The translations under genes were made by a program, and so were the position numbers. The notes beneath the pieces are model-generated. The model was not told the origin of the DNA. It did not search any database and saw nothing but the letters and a program-made list of their open reading frames with translations. This document shows, in pieces, positions 21,928 to 33,828 of a stretch of 64,000 nucleotides of DNA. Positions within the stretch are counted from its first letter, which is position 1. Every line of letters starts with the position of its first letter. Origin of the DNA: Ypsolopha sequella (taxonomy: Eukaryota > Arthropoda > Insecta > Lepidoptera > Ypsolophidae); assembly GCA_934047225.1 (NCBI GenBank), contig CAKOHE010000038.1, positions 1-64,000 on the forward strand. The letters run 5' to 3'.

Positions 21928-22504
21928 CCCCGCGTTCCGAAATAGAATTATTTCGCTAAAATCGATTACGAATGAATGAGGTGAATGGCTAATAATCCAT
22001 GAGTGAAGCAAATGCGTTCATTCATTCGTATGACTTTCATGGCTCATGCGACGGAGGTGAGGCGATGTGAGCGTTGAACGGAATGGAATGTCAAAAATTG
22101 TTTTCGCTCCATTATTTCAGCAGTTCAGATCAGACAAACCATAGTATATGTTTTATTCGGCCATGAGAGAAACAAATAAAAAGTCGTGTGGAACTTTTCG
22201 TCGAAAAGGAAGAATTTATATGTATATATATTTTTTCGTCGCTATCTGAGTCTACGTTAAAGAACAGTGCTACAAACTCTTCTTGTTCCATCACGAATCA
22301 CGGCACTTTGACGAAATAAAATCAAATAATCTTATTGTATTTTGTGATAAGAGGTTATGGTTAAGATGTATCTTTTTTAATGCGGTCCGAATCATAAGCT
22401 ATCTTTCACATCGTTTGCTAGCTCACAAATTACGGACCAGTCATCGCTCACACTTTAATTCATTCATAGCTTTTATCTATGTAATTCTATTACGGACCGC
22501 AGGG
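21928..22504. mobile_element. Harbinger-like MITE, full length, TTG target site
   Basis: Ends CCCCGCGTTCCGAAATAGAA and the inverted TTCTATTACGGACCGCAGGG, flanked by TTG on both sides. A 98-bp internally deleted relative sits at 40096-40193 between TTA copies. A 3-bp target duplication suggests a PIF/Harbinger-type source. Short open frames inside have no recognisable product. Confidence 0.75.
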
Positions 22505-22768
22505 TTGATATCTCTAAGTAACTCCAACAGATTAATGTTTTTGTTATGAAAATATCTAAGGATGATTTAAATACTTAATAGTTTATTTGTTATTGCCTTA
22601 AAATAGCGTTTTACTTTAAATGTTAATATTTTGTATTCAGCCAGTCAGAAGTATCCAGTCGGGGCAGCGCCCCCACAGCGGCTGGTGGCAGCCGATAGAA
22701 CTTTTTGGTGTTGTTGTTGTTGTGAAGGAATGGTGAATTAATAATGTGGATTTATTGTTTTAAAAGTT

Positions 22769-23151
22769 TTTTCAATGCATGTGCTCGTAAAGGCCCACTT
22801 TTTATGCATCAAAACCGAACAAAAAGTCGATTATTTTGCCCTAGGGCTTTATTATTATTTTTATTTTTTTATTTATTTACAATGGTTGGCTAACCTGCAG
22901 CCTTTCCTGTGTACCATAGACGTTATACTTTTTTTTCCACTGTTTAACGTCTCTGGATACAGTACTTTTGAGCCAATTATAATCTAAAGTTCACAAGATT
23001 ACATTTGTTTTCATTTCCTCACACTATGCATTGAAAAATTTGGTATGATACACGGGCGTAAAAGCAATAAATTACTCGGTTACGTTTAAAACACTCGCTA
23101 CGCTCATGCTCGTAATTTATTGCTTTGCGCCCTTGTACCATAAACTACTAT
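22769..23151 (+). mobile_element. Two-hairpin dispersed repeat, copy 2
   Basis: Same structure as 20914-21272, with the inter-hairpin spacer ggttacgtttaaaacactcg better kept. The 22508-22768 sequence before it is AT-rich with no feature. Confidence 0.75.
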
Positions 23152-23442
23152 TAGAAGCCCCTGCCGGATCTAGGTGAACTATTAAGTTCTACCGAGCCTG
23201 ACTTACTCACCTCGTGCCATAGTATCTGTAAAGGTTACGAAGTGACATTAAATTGTGCCTTTTTGTAAAAAACTATCATCTTTTATTGCTTGAGTGAAAA
23301 TGAAGGAGACCCCGAAGTGCGTTCATTAAATAGCCCTGGGCTGGGTAGGAACACTGGGGTTGTAACGCTGAGTTTTTGAACGGGTTTCGTCGTGTAGCGA
23401 CACTCCAAACGTCAGTTGTCATTTTTGCATTATATTTAGTAC

Positions 23443-25651
23443 TAGCTTTTGCCCGCAGCTTCGCCCGCGTGGATTTAGTTTTTTGTAGTTTAAAATGATT
23501 TCTTGATCTCTTGTTTGATTCTCAGGCTTTGTCGCGGCCGAAGGCCGAGCTACGTTTCCTCACGAAATAATTTCTCGATCACTTATTTGATTCCCAGGTA
23601 AAATTTGTAAATTCATAATTGAAAATTTAGGAAAATTCTGAACGAAATTATAATTTTTTTCTCTGAATTAAACTTCGGTTAGTGTGTTAACAGTTTGAAA
23701 CACAATATTTTTTTCTTAAATATATTAAATCCTTAAACCCAACCCTAGTAACAGAAGCAAAATTTCAGCTCTATAACTTTAAAGCAACTGAATTCGAAAA
23801 ATATTTTTGTCCTTATGGAATGATTTTCCGAATACCCTGAAAAATGTCATCTTAATTTCTAAAGTATCTTTGGTGGTCTTTGGCGAGGCCGAAGTCCGAG
23901 CCGCTTTTCCAAACGAAACTATTTTTTGTTCTTTGAAATGTCCTTTGCTAAAGTGTTTTTGTTCAGGCCGTAGGCCGAGCCGCGTTTCCGAACGAAATTA
24001 TTTTTTACTTTTATTTGATTCGATTTTATTCATTAGAGATATCCCACGCATAGCTCGCTCCATAGCTCCTTAAGCGACCTTAAGTCGGTGGATCAAGCCC
24101 TTGGTAAGAGATAACTTATCAGTTAAATACTTTTGCCTTTAAGCACTGCGGAAAGTCATCGACATAATCTGCCGAATCAGTAAGTTGAAGTGGCAGTGGG
24201 TAGGCCCATATTTGTCGCCGACGTGATTGCCGTTGGAGCCAAAAGGCCTAGAATGGACACCACGTGCAGCAAAGCGTAGCCTAGACCGACCTCGTGCCTG
24301 CTGGCCCGGCGGACTTCGGTAGTGGCTGGATGAGCATGACGGAGGAGCGCCAAGAGTGGAAAAATTTTAGAAAGGCCTATTTCCAGCAGTAAACGAACAC
24401 AGGCTGATGGATGGCTAGATGTTTTATCCCCAGATAAAGTGTCTTTGGCGAGGTCGAAGGCGTATCAGCGTTTCTGAACGGAAAAAGCACGATTGCTTAT
24501 AAAATTTGTTGTCGCACGTTTACTAATTCAAAAATGATTTTCAATAAGTTCCGTATTGAGTCCGCGTAGTAGATTGTAGCCGTAAGTACGCTAATTATTC
24601 CTGTTATATTTGACGAAAAACCGGTCAAGTGCGAATCAGACTCGCGTACCTAGGTTTCGTAATTCGACAGTTTTGGGAACAGAAAATTTTATTTGGTCTT
24701 TTTTTTCGTGAATTTCTCAATTTTTTTTTCTGTAATCTTTACGTAAGCATTTATTGCCGTGGTTTTTTTTTTTTTTACATTTTTCGATTCACCAGTTTTG
24801 GAGATAAGGGAAGGGACATACATTTTTTGTGGTTTTCTGAGGATTTATCGAAATAGATGCAAGTAAATTATCAAAACTGTATATTTTTACAATCGACTTT
24901 TTAATACCTATATTGTATTAAAAAAATATGTATAAATTTATTTAACTTTATTTTTATTTTTCATTTGTATTAAAAAAAAAACGCTATAATTATCCTGTAA
25001 TTGGCCAGTTATGACCTATAATCGGGGTGGGTACATAATTTTTTTTTGTGGTATTTCGACGATTTCTTGAAAAAGGTGCAAGTTAATATAGCCAAATTAT
25101 ATAATTTTATAATCAGCTCCTTAATACTTATAATTTGATACCCATATTGTGGTTTTAGGAATAATTTTTTTTTTCCTCTTTTGTGCAAAATTATAAGTCT
25201 TTGTCTTTAACAGTGCTAAAGTTATGAGGCTGTGACATACGGATGGATGGACAACGGAATCTCACCGTTAAAGTTCCAAAAATGTCAAAATTAAATTTTC
25301 TATTCGCAAAACTGTCGAATTACGGACGACTTGCGAGTCTGACTCGCACTTGACCGTTTTTCTTTTTTTTGGTACCATTTTTTTGTACTTTGCGCTTGTG
25401 CAAATTTAAAGGAGCTTGTGCTTGAGCTTGTGTAAAACACTTCACTTTTCTAAAGAAATTTGTCACCCCATTGCCATCCCAAGGGAACTGATTTATGGGA
25501 TAAAAAGTAGCCTATGTGCTATTCCAGGCCCAGAACTACGTTTGTGCAAATTTTCAGACCAATCGGTTCGGTAGTTACGGCGTGAAGGAGTAACAAACAT
25601 CCATACATCCATCCAAACTTTCGCATTTATAATATTAGTGGGATGGGATAA
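23443..25651 (+). mobile_element. RTE-type non-LTR remains with nested repeats
   Basis: Starts actagcttttgcccgcagct and ends tttataatattagtgggat, the usual start and end of a lepidopteran RTE-type retroelement family. Inside are four spaced copies of a 'ggccgaaggccgagc...cgtttcc.aacga' motif (near 23525, 23885, 23965, 24450), a LINE 3' remnant (24136-24415) and the inverted-repeat element at 24613-25363. No intact coding frame. Confidence 0.5.
24613..25363. mobile_element. Inverted-repeat element, 'ggtcaagtgcgagtc' family
   Basis: About 60-bp inverted ends: aaaaaccggtcaagtgcgaa on the left and ttgcgagtctgactcgcact on the right. The interior contains a degenerate direct repeat of about 210 bp ('tttgtggt.tt...gatttatcgaaatagatgcaagt'). 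Partial copies are at about 15509, 20850 and 54409-55015. No coding capacity. Confidence 0.7.
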
Positions 25652-26168
25652 TAACGTTGAGAGGACCCCCTCTGTACTAAATTTAACGTAAGTATATCAA
25701 CTATAACGTTGAGAAGACCCCCTCGGTACAAAAATTAACGTCATTTCATTTACGAAAATTTACGTAAATGTCAGGTGACGTTTGGAGCCTATACGAACCT
25801 TGCGAACCCTGCTCAGAGTTGATGTTGAAAAATTCGACACCAGTGTAGCGACACTGTCATTTTTGAACGGTCGGTGTTGAGACGCGAGTTCATTTTTGAA
25901 CGGGTTAGTGTCGCGACCCGGGTAGGAAACCCAACTCGGTGTGAGTTTATGAACGACTATCCGGATGGTGATGAAAGTGCCAAATCTCCATCTGGTGCTA
26001 CGTCCACGCCGACATACTCGTCCATATAAACAAGTTTTACTATAGAGGTAACACAGTAATCGCGAAAAAAAATCTGCTGTTTCGTACGTTTTGCTCGAGT
26101 AGCACCGCGTTCCGAATGACGACATAATCGATTTTATCGCGTCAACAGCCATTCCGAGTCAGTGTTAG

Positions 26169-28011
26169 CCTCAGAATAAGGAATACAAATAGAAGCCTGG
26201 CTAAAATAATACGCGGAGAAAGACACCTATCCTTGATTTTCTTACGACATTCTAGTGCGTTAGAGAGAGATGGATATGTATTAGTTTTTTCTTAATTAGG
26301 TAGGTTGTCACTAGTTCGTTGCTTTGCTAGTGATGCAACGATGTCGATTTTTGACTACGATAAATAAACCAAATCGAAATGAACCAAGACCAATCTGCTT
26401 ACCACACATTATATCGTATCAAAGTGTGAAAAAAAAGAGAATGCAGGAGGCACCGACCTTTTTGGTGACATCCTCTTGCTTTAGAAGGAGGCCAAGAGAA
26501 TTAATAGCAAAGTGGTCTCTGTCTACCCCAGTGGGACACATGATATATTGTGTAAATAAGGAATTAATAAAAGGATATCTTTCGTTTAGCATAATATTTT
26601 TTATTAAGTACAAATTACTATATCGTAGGCAGGTACATAAGTTAAGTCCAAAATTGTGCTTGTTTCTGGTACAAAAAATGCTGTAGCTTGTATCAGAGAT
26701 ACAACCGTAAACTATTTAAGTGGATACTTTGTAAGTCGCACTAAGTACGAAAATGTCTTGATCTGCGGAATTTTTTCGTGAAGTCGATCATGGAAGTAAC
26801 GTACAAGTTCTGAACTGGCCTTTCAGAACGATTTGCGAACATAGAAGTATGCACTTTTCTACACCACAGACATCCATAGGTACTGGTTCTGTTGCCTAAA
26901 ATTGAAAAATTATCGAGTTAATATACTATAGTATAATACAAGCACGTACCTACAAACAAGATTGATAATGCAATTATACATAATTATTTAAAGGTTACGC
27001 ATGTGTCTGTATCTGGTAAATACAACGTCGGTAAAGCATCTGCTTTTAACCGTCTCCATTTAAAATTTTCGTTTGGTCCAAAAGAATCCGGCGTAAAGTG
27101 TTTCGAACAAATAATGACTGCTTTTTTTAATTGCCCAATTTGGTCTAATTATTCGTCTAAGCCATTCACTTTTTAATTCTTCCCTTTTTGGAAATCTGTA
27201 ACAAAAAATATAGCGATATTTATTCGGCATTATTTTTCTTTTAACTCGCACTGCAATTAATCTGCGGTATTATCCTTTATGCACGGCTGCCGCAGGAACC
27301 AATGTTCGATAGTTTGCCACACGGACTTTAGTACATCACTATGCGAAAAAACATAACCTCTCATAGTCGGCAGAAAATCTATATAAAACAGGCAAATATC
27401 GGTGTAGAATTGAACACGAGTATGATTTACAAGAACTACTATTATTGTTACTGAGTTTTAGGTATGATCCTGCAACTTATTAACATAAAAACTATTAGAA
27501 CTCACTGGTGAAATGATATTGCTTCATTGTTGTTTTCTTTTCTTCCTGTATGCGATTTACAGCCTTCAATCGCACAAGACATTTTATTACAATGTTAAAA
27601 AAACAATCAACACAAACAATAATAAATCACACTTTCACGAATTTTGAGAGGAAGAGCACCAAAATATTTAATTTCTCTCGGTGAAGCTGTAAACTTTTGC
27701 AAAATGCATTAGACATTTCGATGCCACCAAATTAAGATGTGATGCACGCAACGAACGATATTACAACAAAACGATACAATGATGAGACGTATTTAATTTG
27801 ATGGTATTATAATTTTTAAAATACATCCAAATTACATCCAACTGACATTTGCTTGGTTCAATCTAGTGACACACCAGGAAAAAATATAAAGTAAGTGCGG
27901 TCCGGTGTTTCATTCACTCGTACACAGGAGTAATTTACGTTAGATGAGTACAATGGCTAATGCCCAGTTCTTATTTTAGCCAGGCTTCTATTTGTATTCC
28001 TTATTCTGAGG
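26169..28011. mobile_element. 1.84-kb transposon with perfect 41-bp inverted repeats, TGTTAG target duplication
   Basis: The terminal 41 bp (starting CCTCAGAATAAGGAATACAA) are inverted copies without mismatch, and TGTTAG flanks both ends (26163-26168, 28012-28017). The interior codes a three-exon THAP protein on the minus strand (26788-27582). A 6-bp duplication is unusual: P elements give 8 bp and Kolobok gives TTAA. No catalytic domain is recognised, so the element looks non-autonomous. Confidence 0.85.
26788..27582 (-). pseudogene. Small THAP-domain protein, three exons
   Basis: Exon 1 (27582-27506) starts MSCAIEGCKSHTGR with the C-x4-C pair; donor CACCA|GTGAGT. Exon 2 (27195-26999), acceptor TTACAG|, continues FPKREELKSEWLRRI and IICSKHFTPDSF ... 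ALPTLYLP, giving the W, C-x2-H, F and AVP-like positions of a THAP zinc domain. Exon 3 (26895-26788) adds about 35 residues and stops. Phases join exactly. The one defect is a base difference in a run of A in exon 2 (near 27130) that shifts frame between IRPNWAIKK and IICSKHF; it may be real or a sequencing error. The product would bind DNA but has no catalytic domain. Confidence 0.75.
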
Positions 28012-28248
28012 TGTTAGCGCGATAACGATAGCCCTACAATGGCCGCTATGATGTCATAGATGACGTCATTAACGACGCCATGTTGTGCTATCATCGCCCA
28101 TGCTTTAGAGCGTTTGCACTGTGAGCGATCTATGAAAAGTGACAGCCAGCTGGCGGCAATTTTAAAAATAATGTATTCGGAGCAGAAGAGTTTATTATTA
28201 AACCATGATTCAAAGATTGAAGTTAGAGGAAATGACTTCTTGGACCTA

Positions 28249-28808
28249 AAGTAGAGCCACTGAGTGATGGCGCCTATGACGTTTAAATGCCTACAAAGTA
28301 TCGTAATTATTTATAAGCAAGTGTGAATTAAAAAATGTAATACTTCATTGTTGATAGTGATGTACTACTTGTTTCGGTTATTATTTTTCGATTTGAATGT
28401 TGCTTTATTGTGTAATAGAATTCGTATAGAAACAAAGATTTTTTTTTTTTAAAGTTTCTCATTTTTTATAGGTCGTGTTTGAGGTCACCAAGTTACGCAA
28501 TAATATTTAATTAAAAACAAAACAACGACGAAGTTAAACTAAACGAAAATAAATGATAGTAAAATACTTTTTTCGATTTAGATATTTAAACATCTCTTGA
28601 GGGCCCCGGGGCACCACACCGCATAGCCCTCCGATAGCTACGCCACTGGTTTTGGCACATTTTCCTTTTGTATCATTATGTTGAATGTTGAATGACGTGT
28701 CTAATGTTGAGTAAACTCACACTTGATTTTCATTTTTAACCGAAATTTTAAATGTACCTCATCACTAAATGCAGCTGTCATAAGTGCCATCACTCAGTGA
28801 CCCTACTT
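28249..28808. mobile_element. MITE with TA target site (copy 2)
   Basis: 560 bp, nearly the same as 8651-9207, flanked by TA (28247-28248, 28809-28810). It keeps the AAGTAGAGCC end where copy 1 has GAGTAGAGCC. The adjacent 28018-28246 and 28811-29064 hold no recognised gene. Confidence 0.85.
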
Positions 28809-29247
28809 TAGTAAAGTAGTATACCCTTTGTATTCACGTAACGTAAAACAAATTCCTACAAATTCTGTCACTTTCAAGTGTCAACGTACATGTCGCGTTC
28901 AAAAGCGTTCCGAATGGATCATAAGTTTAAGCAGTGATGGACGCAATTGTCCATTCGGAATGACTTGATGGGCGTGACAAGTTTGATGGTAGTGTTGGCA
29001 CTATTAGTGTCATGCGGAACGCGATGTAGGTAGGTATTTAACTTTGTAGGTATTTAATTTTTTCCGCGATTTCAGTGTTGGCTCCATTGTAAAAGTCCAT
29101 ACAAACAACTTTTACTCTGGGAACCCTCATTTTGTGTATTTCACAAAAGGCGTCATTGAGTCTTGTTACTGATCTGATCACTAACAAAGTCTCCAGTATG
29201 AATTTGGCTATATCAGTAAGTTACCTTATGTAAATAGTAATAAATAC

Positions 29248-29349
29248 CTGCAATGATAAAAGTCGTGACCGCTTTGAATCATCTACGCAGGAGAGTTTTA
29301 ACCCAGAAGTTGACGGCTGTACTTCGGGTACCGCAAGAGGAGTTGGGTT
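29248..29349 (-). pseudogene. P-like gene linker exon, copy b (in frame)
   Basis: 102 bp, phase 0 at both ends (TTTTTCAG| and CAG|GTATTT), coding a Pro/Ser-rich stretch NPTPLAVPEVQPSTSG followed by charged residues. Nearly the same as copy a. Such Pro-rich linkers separate the THAP domain from the dimerisation region in P-type proteins. Confidence 0.6.
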
Positions 29350-29482
29350 CTGAAAAATGAAATAAACCATATTTATTCATTTTAATTAATATTTTGCTAC
29401 AAAATTAAAGAATATACTCTTGGAATATATTGAATATATTGGCTGTGAAGAATAGGACAGAATACATTTTATTTCAGATCAA

Positions 29483-31366
29483 ATTCAAATTCAAATTCAA
29501 ATAGTTTATTTTGCAAAGCAGGTACACTTTTTACACGTCAAATTTAATCTAATAAAGAAAATATATGTAATAAAATAATAAATGTACATGAACTAAATTA
29601 AAGGTTTATTTAATTTATGTAGCAATATATTTACGACTAGCTTCTGCCCGCGGCTTCGCCCGCGTGGCCTACAGGAAACAATTACATTTTTTTCAGAAAC
29701 AAACATTATAAGTGCTTTCACTCCCTCTGGGAGTCAAGGTGTAGTGCTCGGCCGAAAAACTCGCATGCTCGGACTGCTAACGCGCCCTGCTCGGCCTTCG
29801 GCCTCGCGGGCGCGTTCTCCGTCCTCACATGTTCGTTTTTCGGCCTCGTGGAACCAAATCGAATGCCAAATACGGGGAATCACCGATCAAAGTTTTTCCG
29901 AAAAAGTGTCAAAATCCCTATCAGTTGTCAAAAAATTACAAATTTGAATACGGCAGCGTAATCGGCGACCCCGAATGCCCCTTGATACCGAGTTTCATGC
30001 AAATCGGAATACTTTTTTGGACCTGTCAAAAAACTGTCACAACCTGTCAAATTCAATTTTTTTTTTGGTCCTGTAGCCCCAGCTTGACCGATCACTATAG
30101 TTGAAACCCGAACTCCCTACAATCAGCCGTTCGGGAGATATGGTCGATCAAAATTTTGGAATTTTTTTTTTTCGGTTTTTTTTATACCGTCGTCGTCGAG
30201 CCCTTTTCTTAGAGTACCATGAACATGGGTCTAGCATCAGCCATTTGGGAGATACAGGCCTGTAAAGTTTTGACACTTTTGGTAGGTAGATCTCGTCGAG
30301 ACCTTTTCCTAGACACCCATCAACATGGGTCTAAGTCCAGCCATTTGTGAGATACAGGCTGTCAAAGTTTCGACATTAAAAAAAGAAACTTTTTTTGTCT
30401 CCCCAAGGTCCAACCCTTAGGGATGTACCACCTTCCATTCCAAAGATATTTTGCTGGGATATAGATAGATATAGATAGATAGATATATAGATAGATAGAC
30501 AGATTGTGGATATATAGATAGATACCTCAAAAGGAAAAATGGAACCCTAAAAGGATCACTTGTGTGGCTGTCTGTCTGTCCGTCTGTTACAGCCGATTTG
30601 CTCCGGCACACATACTTTCAAGAATTTTCATGTCCACTATATTACATTTCATAATCGATGGCATTTTCTTAATTAACGTCCCAAAAAACCATAAAAACGA
30701 CACCCATATTGATATTTACACATTTCAACATTTCAACCCCATCGCACCCAACAGGGGATGATGGTATTTCACGTCCACTACATTGGATTCAGAAATCTTT
30801 GTTGTTTTCGTAATCAGCGACCCGATAAACCATTCAAACGATGCCCATGTAGATTTTCAAAATTTTTCACCCCATTTCCCCCTTTTAGGGGTTGAATTCT
30901 GAAAAAAACTGAAACACGTGTTTACTCATTTATAGATAGGAGTACTCCTGTAAAGTCTCGAATTAAATAGTCTAACTAATCTTGTTTCCCCATACAAACT
31001 TTGGACACCCGTTTCACCCCCTTAGGGGGTGTGTTTTGAAAAATCCTTTCTTAGTGGATGCCTACACTATATAAGGCATCTATGTGCAAAATTTCAAGTC
31101 TATAGGACCAGCGGTTTAGGCTGTGCGTTGATATATCAGTCAGTCAGTCAGTCAGTCAGTCAGTCAGTCAGTCAGTCAGGACTTTGAATTTTATATATAC
31201 AGATTAAAATGATAGGTAAAATATATATTATACAAGGTAAAATCTAATCAGCCACCCGAACCCATACCGGAGACCCGGCCGGGGACCAGGAACAAGGTTC
31301 AATGATCACCAACCGAGCCCCCAGCACGAATCCAGGCGGCCGACCAAATCCCATCCTATATCATTA
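29483..31366 (-). mobile_element. LINE 3' end with nested RTE-type repeat, ATCA target site
   Basis: The empty site is preserved in the partner unit (cagATCAttaaaa at about 33256). Here the junctions are cagATCA|aattcaaattc and tatATCA|ttaaaatg. The minus-strand tail of TTTGAA repeats shows a LINE 3' end. A second element (29636 to about 31205, start gactagcttctgcccgcggc, end near ttttatatatacagatt) is nested within. No intact coding frame. Confidence 0.65.
31137..31180. repeat. (CAGT)n microsatellite
   Basis: About ten perfect copies of cagt near the 3' end of the RTE-type repeat. A shorter (ATAG)n tract lies at about 30460-30515. Confidence 0.9.
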
Positions 31367-31544
31367 AAATGCATAGTGTTTAATAATAATTCTAAAATTT
31401 TTCTTATAATGCTAAGGTTAGGAACAACAAGTTAATTTAATTTAATTTATTTACATTTGTATTTGAGATGTGAAGATGGTGCTCGAGATTTAAATTTGCA
31501 TTAAAAAATAAATCGCGATTTCAGTGCCAAGCTCCATAGTAAAA

Positions 31545-32869
31545 TAATCCGGGAGCTGGCCGCTCCAAACCCTACCTCATCGTATTACCGGCAATAAGGA
31601 TTTTACAAATAAAGTAGACCATTAGTGGTCCTAAAATAAATTGGTCTGCCGTGGCGAAACCTGGCACATTTTCAACATGATTTTTTTTCAAGCAGCGTCT
31701 TTTCCTATAAAATATTTTACATACTTACCGAATAAAACTAATATGCTGAGATAGAGACTATTAAGTAGAACGTAAATCGGCAAGTCAGCCACGTCAAATG
31801 TTGGCGGGTGTTGCAGGCAGACCACATTTAGCAGTCAGCTGACAGCCATATTTTACCTTATCGACTTACCGAGTGAAACCAATTTTTTTATATTAGATCA
31901 AGTAAAACTGCATACATAAATTTTGGTCTGCCAGCATGCAGCCTGGCAGTTTTTCATATATGAATGGTTTTGTCAGTTAGTTATATACCGTAAAATGTTG
32001 AATACCTAAGAATATATAGGGGGTGAATGTATACATACATAAATACGAACAAATTTAACTTAGGGTTCAACTCCGAAAACGCAGAAAAAAAATCTGCTGT
32101 TTTTGATCGACTCGACGAATTTGTTTGTATGTATGAGTACACCTGCTAAAGTTTCTCAATTTAGCGGCGTGTAATTAATTACATTGAATTAGCATTATTC
32201 GTATTTTCTTCGACAGCTCTACGTTATTTACGTAAGTACTATTATCCATGATCGGAGAAGGCAGAGTGATTTTTAGTACTTGCGACTTTGTTCCATAGTG
32301 TGAATAGGCCTTTTTATGATTTTTCGAGTTTAAATTGTTAAAATAAGCGTTTTCGCAGTTATATTATAGTAGTAGTTTAGTGTTAAAGTATATCAAACTT
32401 TGACAATTTGATACATTTTCTTAAAAATATTTGGTACAAACGAAGAAAAAATACAAAATATCATAATTTTGGACATAAACTCAAGGTTAATTTCAGTAAC
32501 GTACCTGTTTTAGGAATTCTGGTTGGTACCTAATATCTTGATCTCTTATCTTTTTATAACTATCACGTCATTGACCTAAAATTACTCTACTTAGGTCTGC
32601 CTGCAACACCCGCCAACATTTGCCGTGGCAGACTTGCTGATTCACGTTCTACTTAATAGTCTCTATCTCAGCATATTAGTTTTATTCGGTAAGTATGTAA
32701 AATATTTTATAGAAAAAAAGGCTGCATAAAAAAAAACTTGTTCAAAACGTGCCAGGTTGCGCCACAGCAGACCAATTTATTTTAGGACCACTAATGGTCT
32801 ACTTTATCTGTAAAATCCTTATTGCCGGTAATATGATGAGGTAGGGTTTGGAGCGGCCAGCTCCCGGAC
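31545..32869. mobile_element. 1.3-kb element with ~275-bp inverted repeats, TAAAA target duplication
   Basis: Left arm 31545-31823 (taatccgggagctggccgct start) and right arm 32594-32869 are inverted with scattered mismatches. TAAAA flanks both ends, and the matching empty site in the partner unit (ctccattgtaaaagtccata near 29082-29101) confirms the insertion. The 770-bp centre has no recognised coding frame. Confidence 0.8.
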
Positions 32870-33027
32870 TAAAAGTCCATACAAACAACTTTTACTCTGG
32901 GAACCCTCATTTTGTGTATTTCACAAAAGGCGTCATTTAGTCTTGTTACTGATCTAATCACTAACAAAGTCTCCAGTATGAATTTGGCTATATCAATAAG
33001 TTACCTTATGTAAATAGTAATAAATAC

Positions 33028-33127
33028 CTGCAATGATAAGTCGTGACCGCTTTGAATCATCTACGGAGGAGAGTTTGAACCCAGAAGTTGACGGCTGTAC
33101 TTCGGGTACCGCAAGAGGAGTTGGGTT
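33028..33127 (-). pseudogene. P-like gene linker exon, copy a (out of frame)
   Basis: Flanked by TTTTTCAG and GTATTTATT; codes NPTPLAVPEVQPSTSG and more. It is 100 bp long, against 102 bp for its tandem copy at 29248-29349, because two bases are missing near the donor, so inclusion would shift frame. It lies in the right-hand unit of the 31514-33375 / 29065-31479 duplication. Confidence 0.6.
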
Positions 33128-33574
33128 CTGAAAAATGAAATAAACCATATTTATTCATTTTAATTAATATTTTGTTACAAAATTAAAGAATGTACTCTTG
33201 GAATATATTGAATATATTGGCTGTTAAGAATAGGACAGAATAAATTTTATTTCAGATCATTAAAATGCATAGTGTTTAATAATAATTCTAAAATTTTTCT
33301 TATAATGCTAAGGTTAGGAACAACAAGTTAATTTAATTATAATTTATTTACATTTTTATTTGAAATGTAAAGATATTATACTCATGGAATATATTGGGTG
33401 TTAAGATAATGTTGTCGAAGCCAGAAACAGATTCCATATAAGCAACTTTTACTATCGAGGTAACCCAGCAATCGTGAAAAAAACAGCTATGAAACATTCA
33501 CTTTTTGGTCGAGTAGGTAACTTTTTATTTAATTTTCTTTTTTTTAATTTGAGAGACTTCAAGAAATTCTTAAC

Positions 33575-33746
33575 CTCTGTGCCAGGAACAGCAGACTTGC
33601 TGAGTTTTTTTCGTTCATTATCATAAAATTGAGATGATCCAAAATGCCTTCCACACAAAACTTTATTTGCAATGGAAAGTTTGCGCAATGATTCTACTGA
33701 TTTCCATTCTTCATCAGGCCAACAGTATTTGGCCCAAGCAAGTGCT
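33575..33746 (-). pseudogene. P-like gene exon 2 (THAP domain end)
   Basis: Acceptor TTTCAG|AGC at 33747; the block codes LAWAKYCWPDEEW ... LCGRHFGSSQFY ... KLSKSAVPGTE. The C-x2-H zinc pair (CGRH), following F and the AVP motif are THAP hallmarks. A donor GAG|GTTAAG at 33575 gives phase 0, matching the linker exon. Reading past the donor stays open to 33452, where a stop occurs. Confidence 0.7.
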
Positions 33747-33828
33747 CTGAAAGTAAGTAGTAAGGTATAAATGTTTATATAAATGTAATAAGATATTTAT
33801 AAATTTGGGGTGTAGATACTACTGAGGT

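Larger units (their letters stand above)
23317..25967. mobile_element. Hairpin MITE split by nested insertions
   Basis: The left part (gttcattaaatagccctggg ... tttttgaacgggtttcg) at 23317-23420 and the right part (aaacccaactcggtgtgag ... aacgac) ending about 25967 match the two halves of the intact 134-bp MITE at 33829-33962. The 2.3 kb between them is other repeat sequence, so later elements appear to have inserted into this copy. Confidence 0.5.
29065..31479. repeat. Tandem duplication, left unit (with LINE insertion)
   Basis: Begins cgcgatttcagtg.tggctc and matches 31514-33375 across the linker exon and its flanks. This unit lacks the 31545-32869 element but carries an extra insertion (29483-31366). 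Without insertions each unit is about 0.55 kb. Confidence 0.8.
31514..33375. repeat. Tandem duplication, right unit (with inverted-repeat element)
   Basis: Partner of 29065-31479. It contains the 31545-32869 element and linker exon copy a. The order and shared flanks show one duplication followed by independent insertion into each unit. Confidence 0.8.

Noticed and set aside
26324..26686. 120-codon plus-strand frame inside the THAP element
   Set aside because: No recognisable motif and opposite to the spliced THAP gene; kept out of the gene list.
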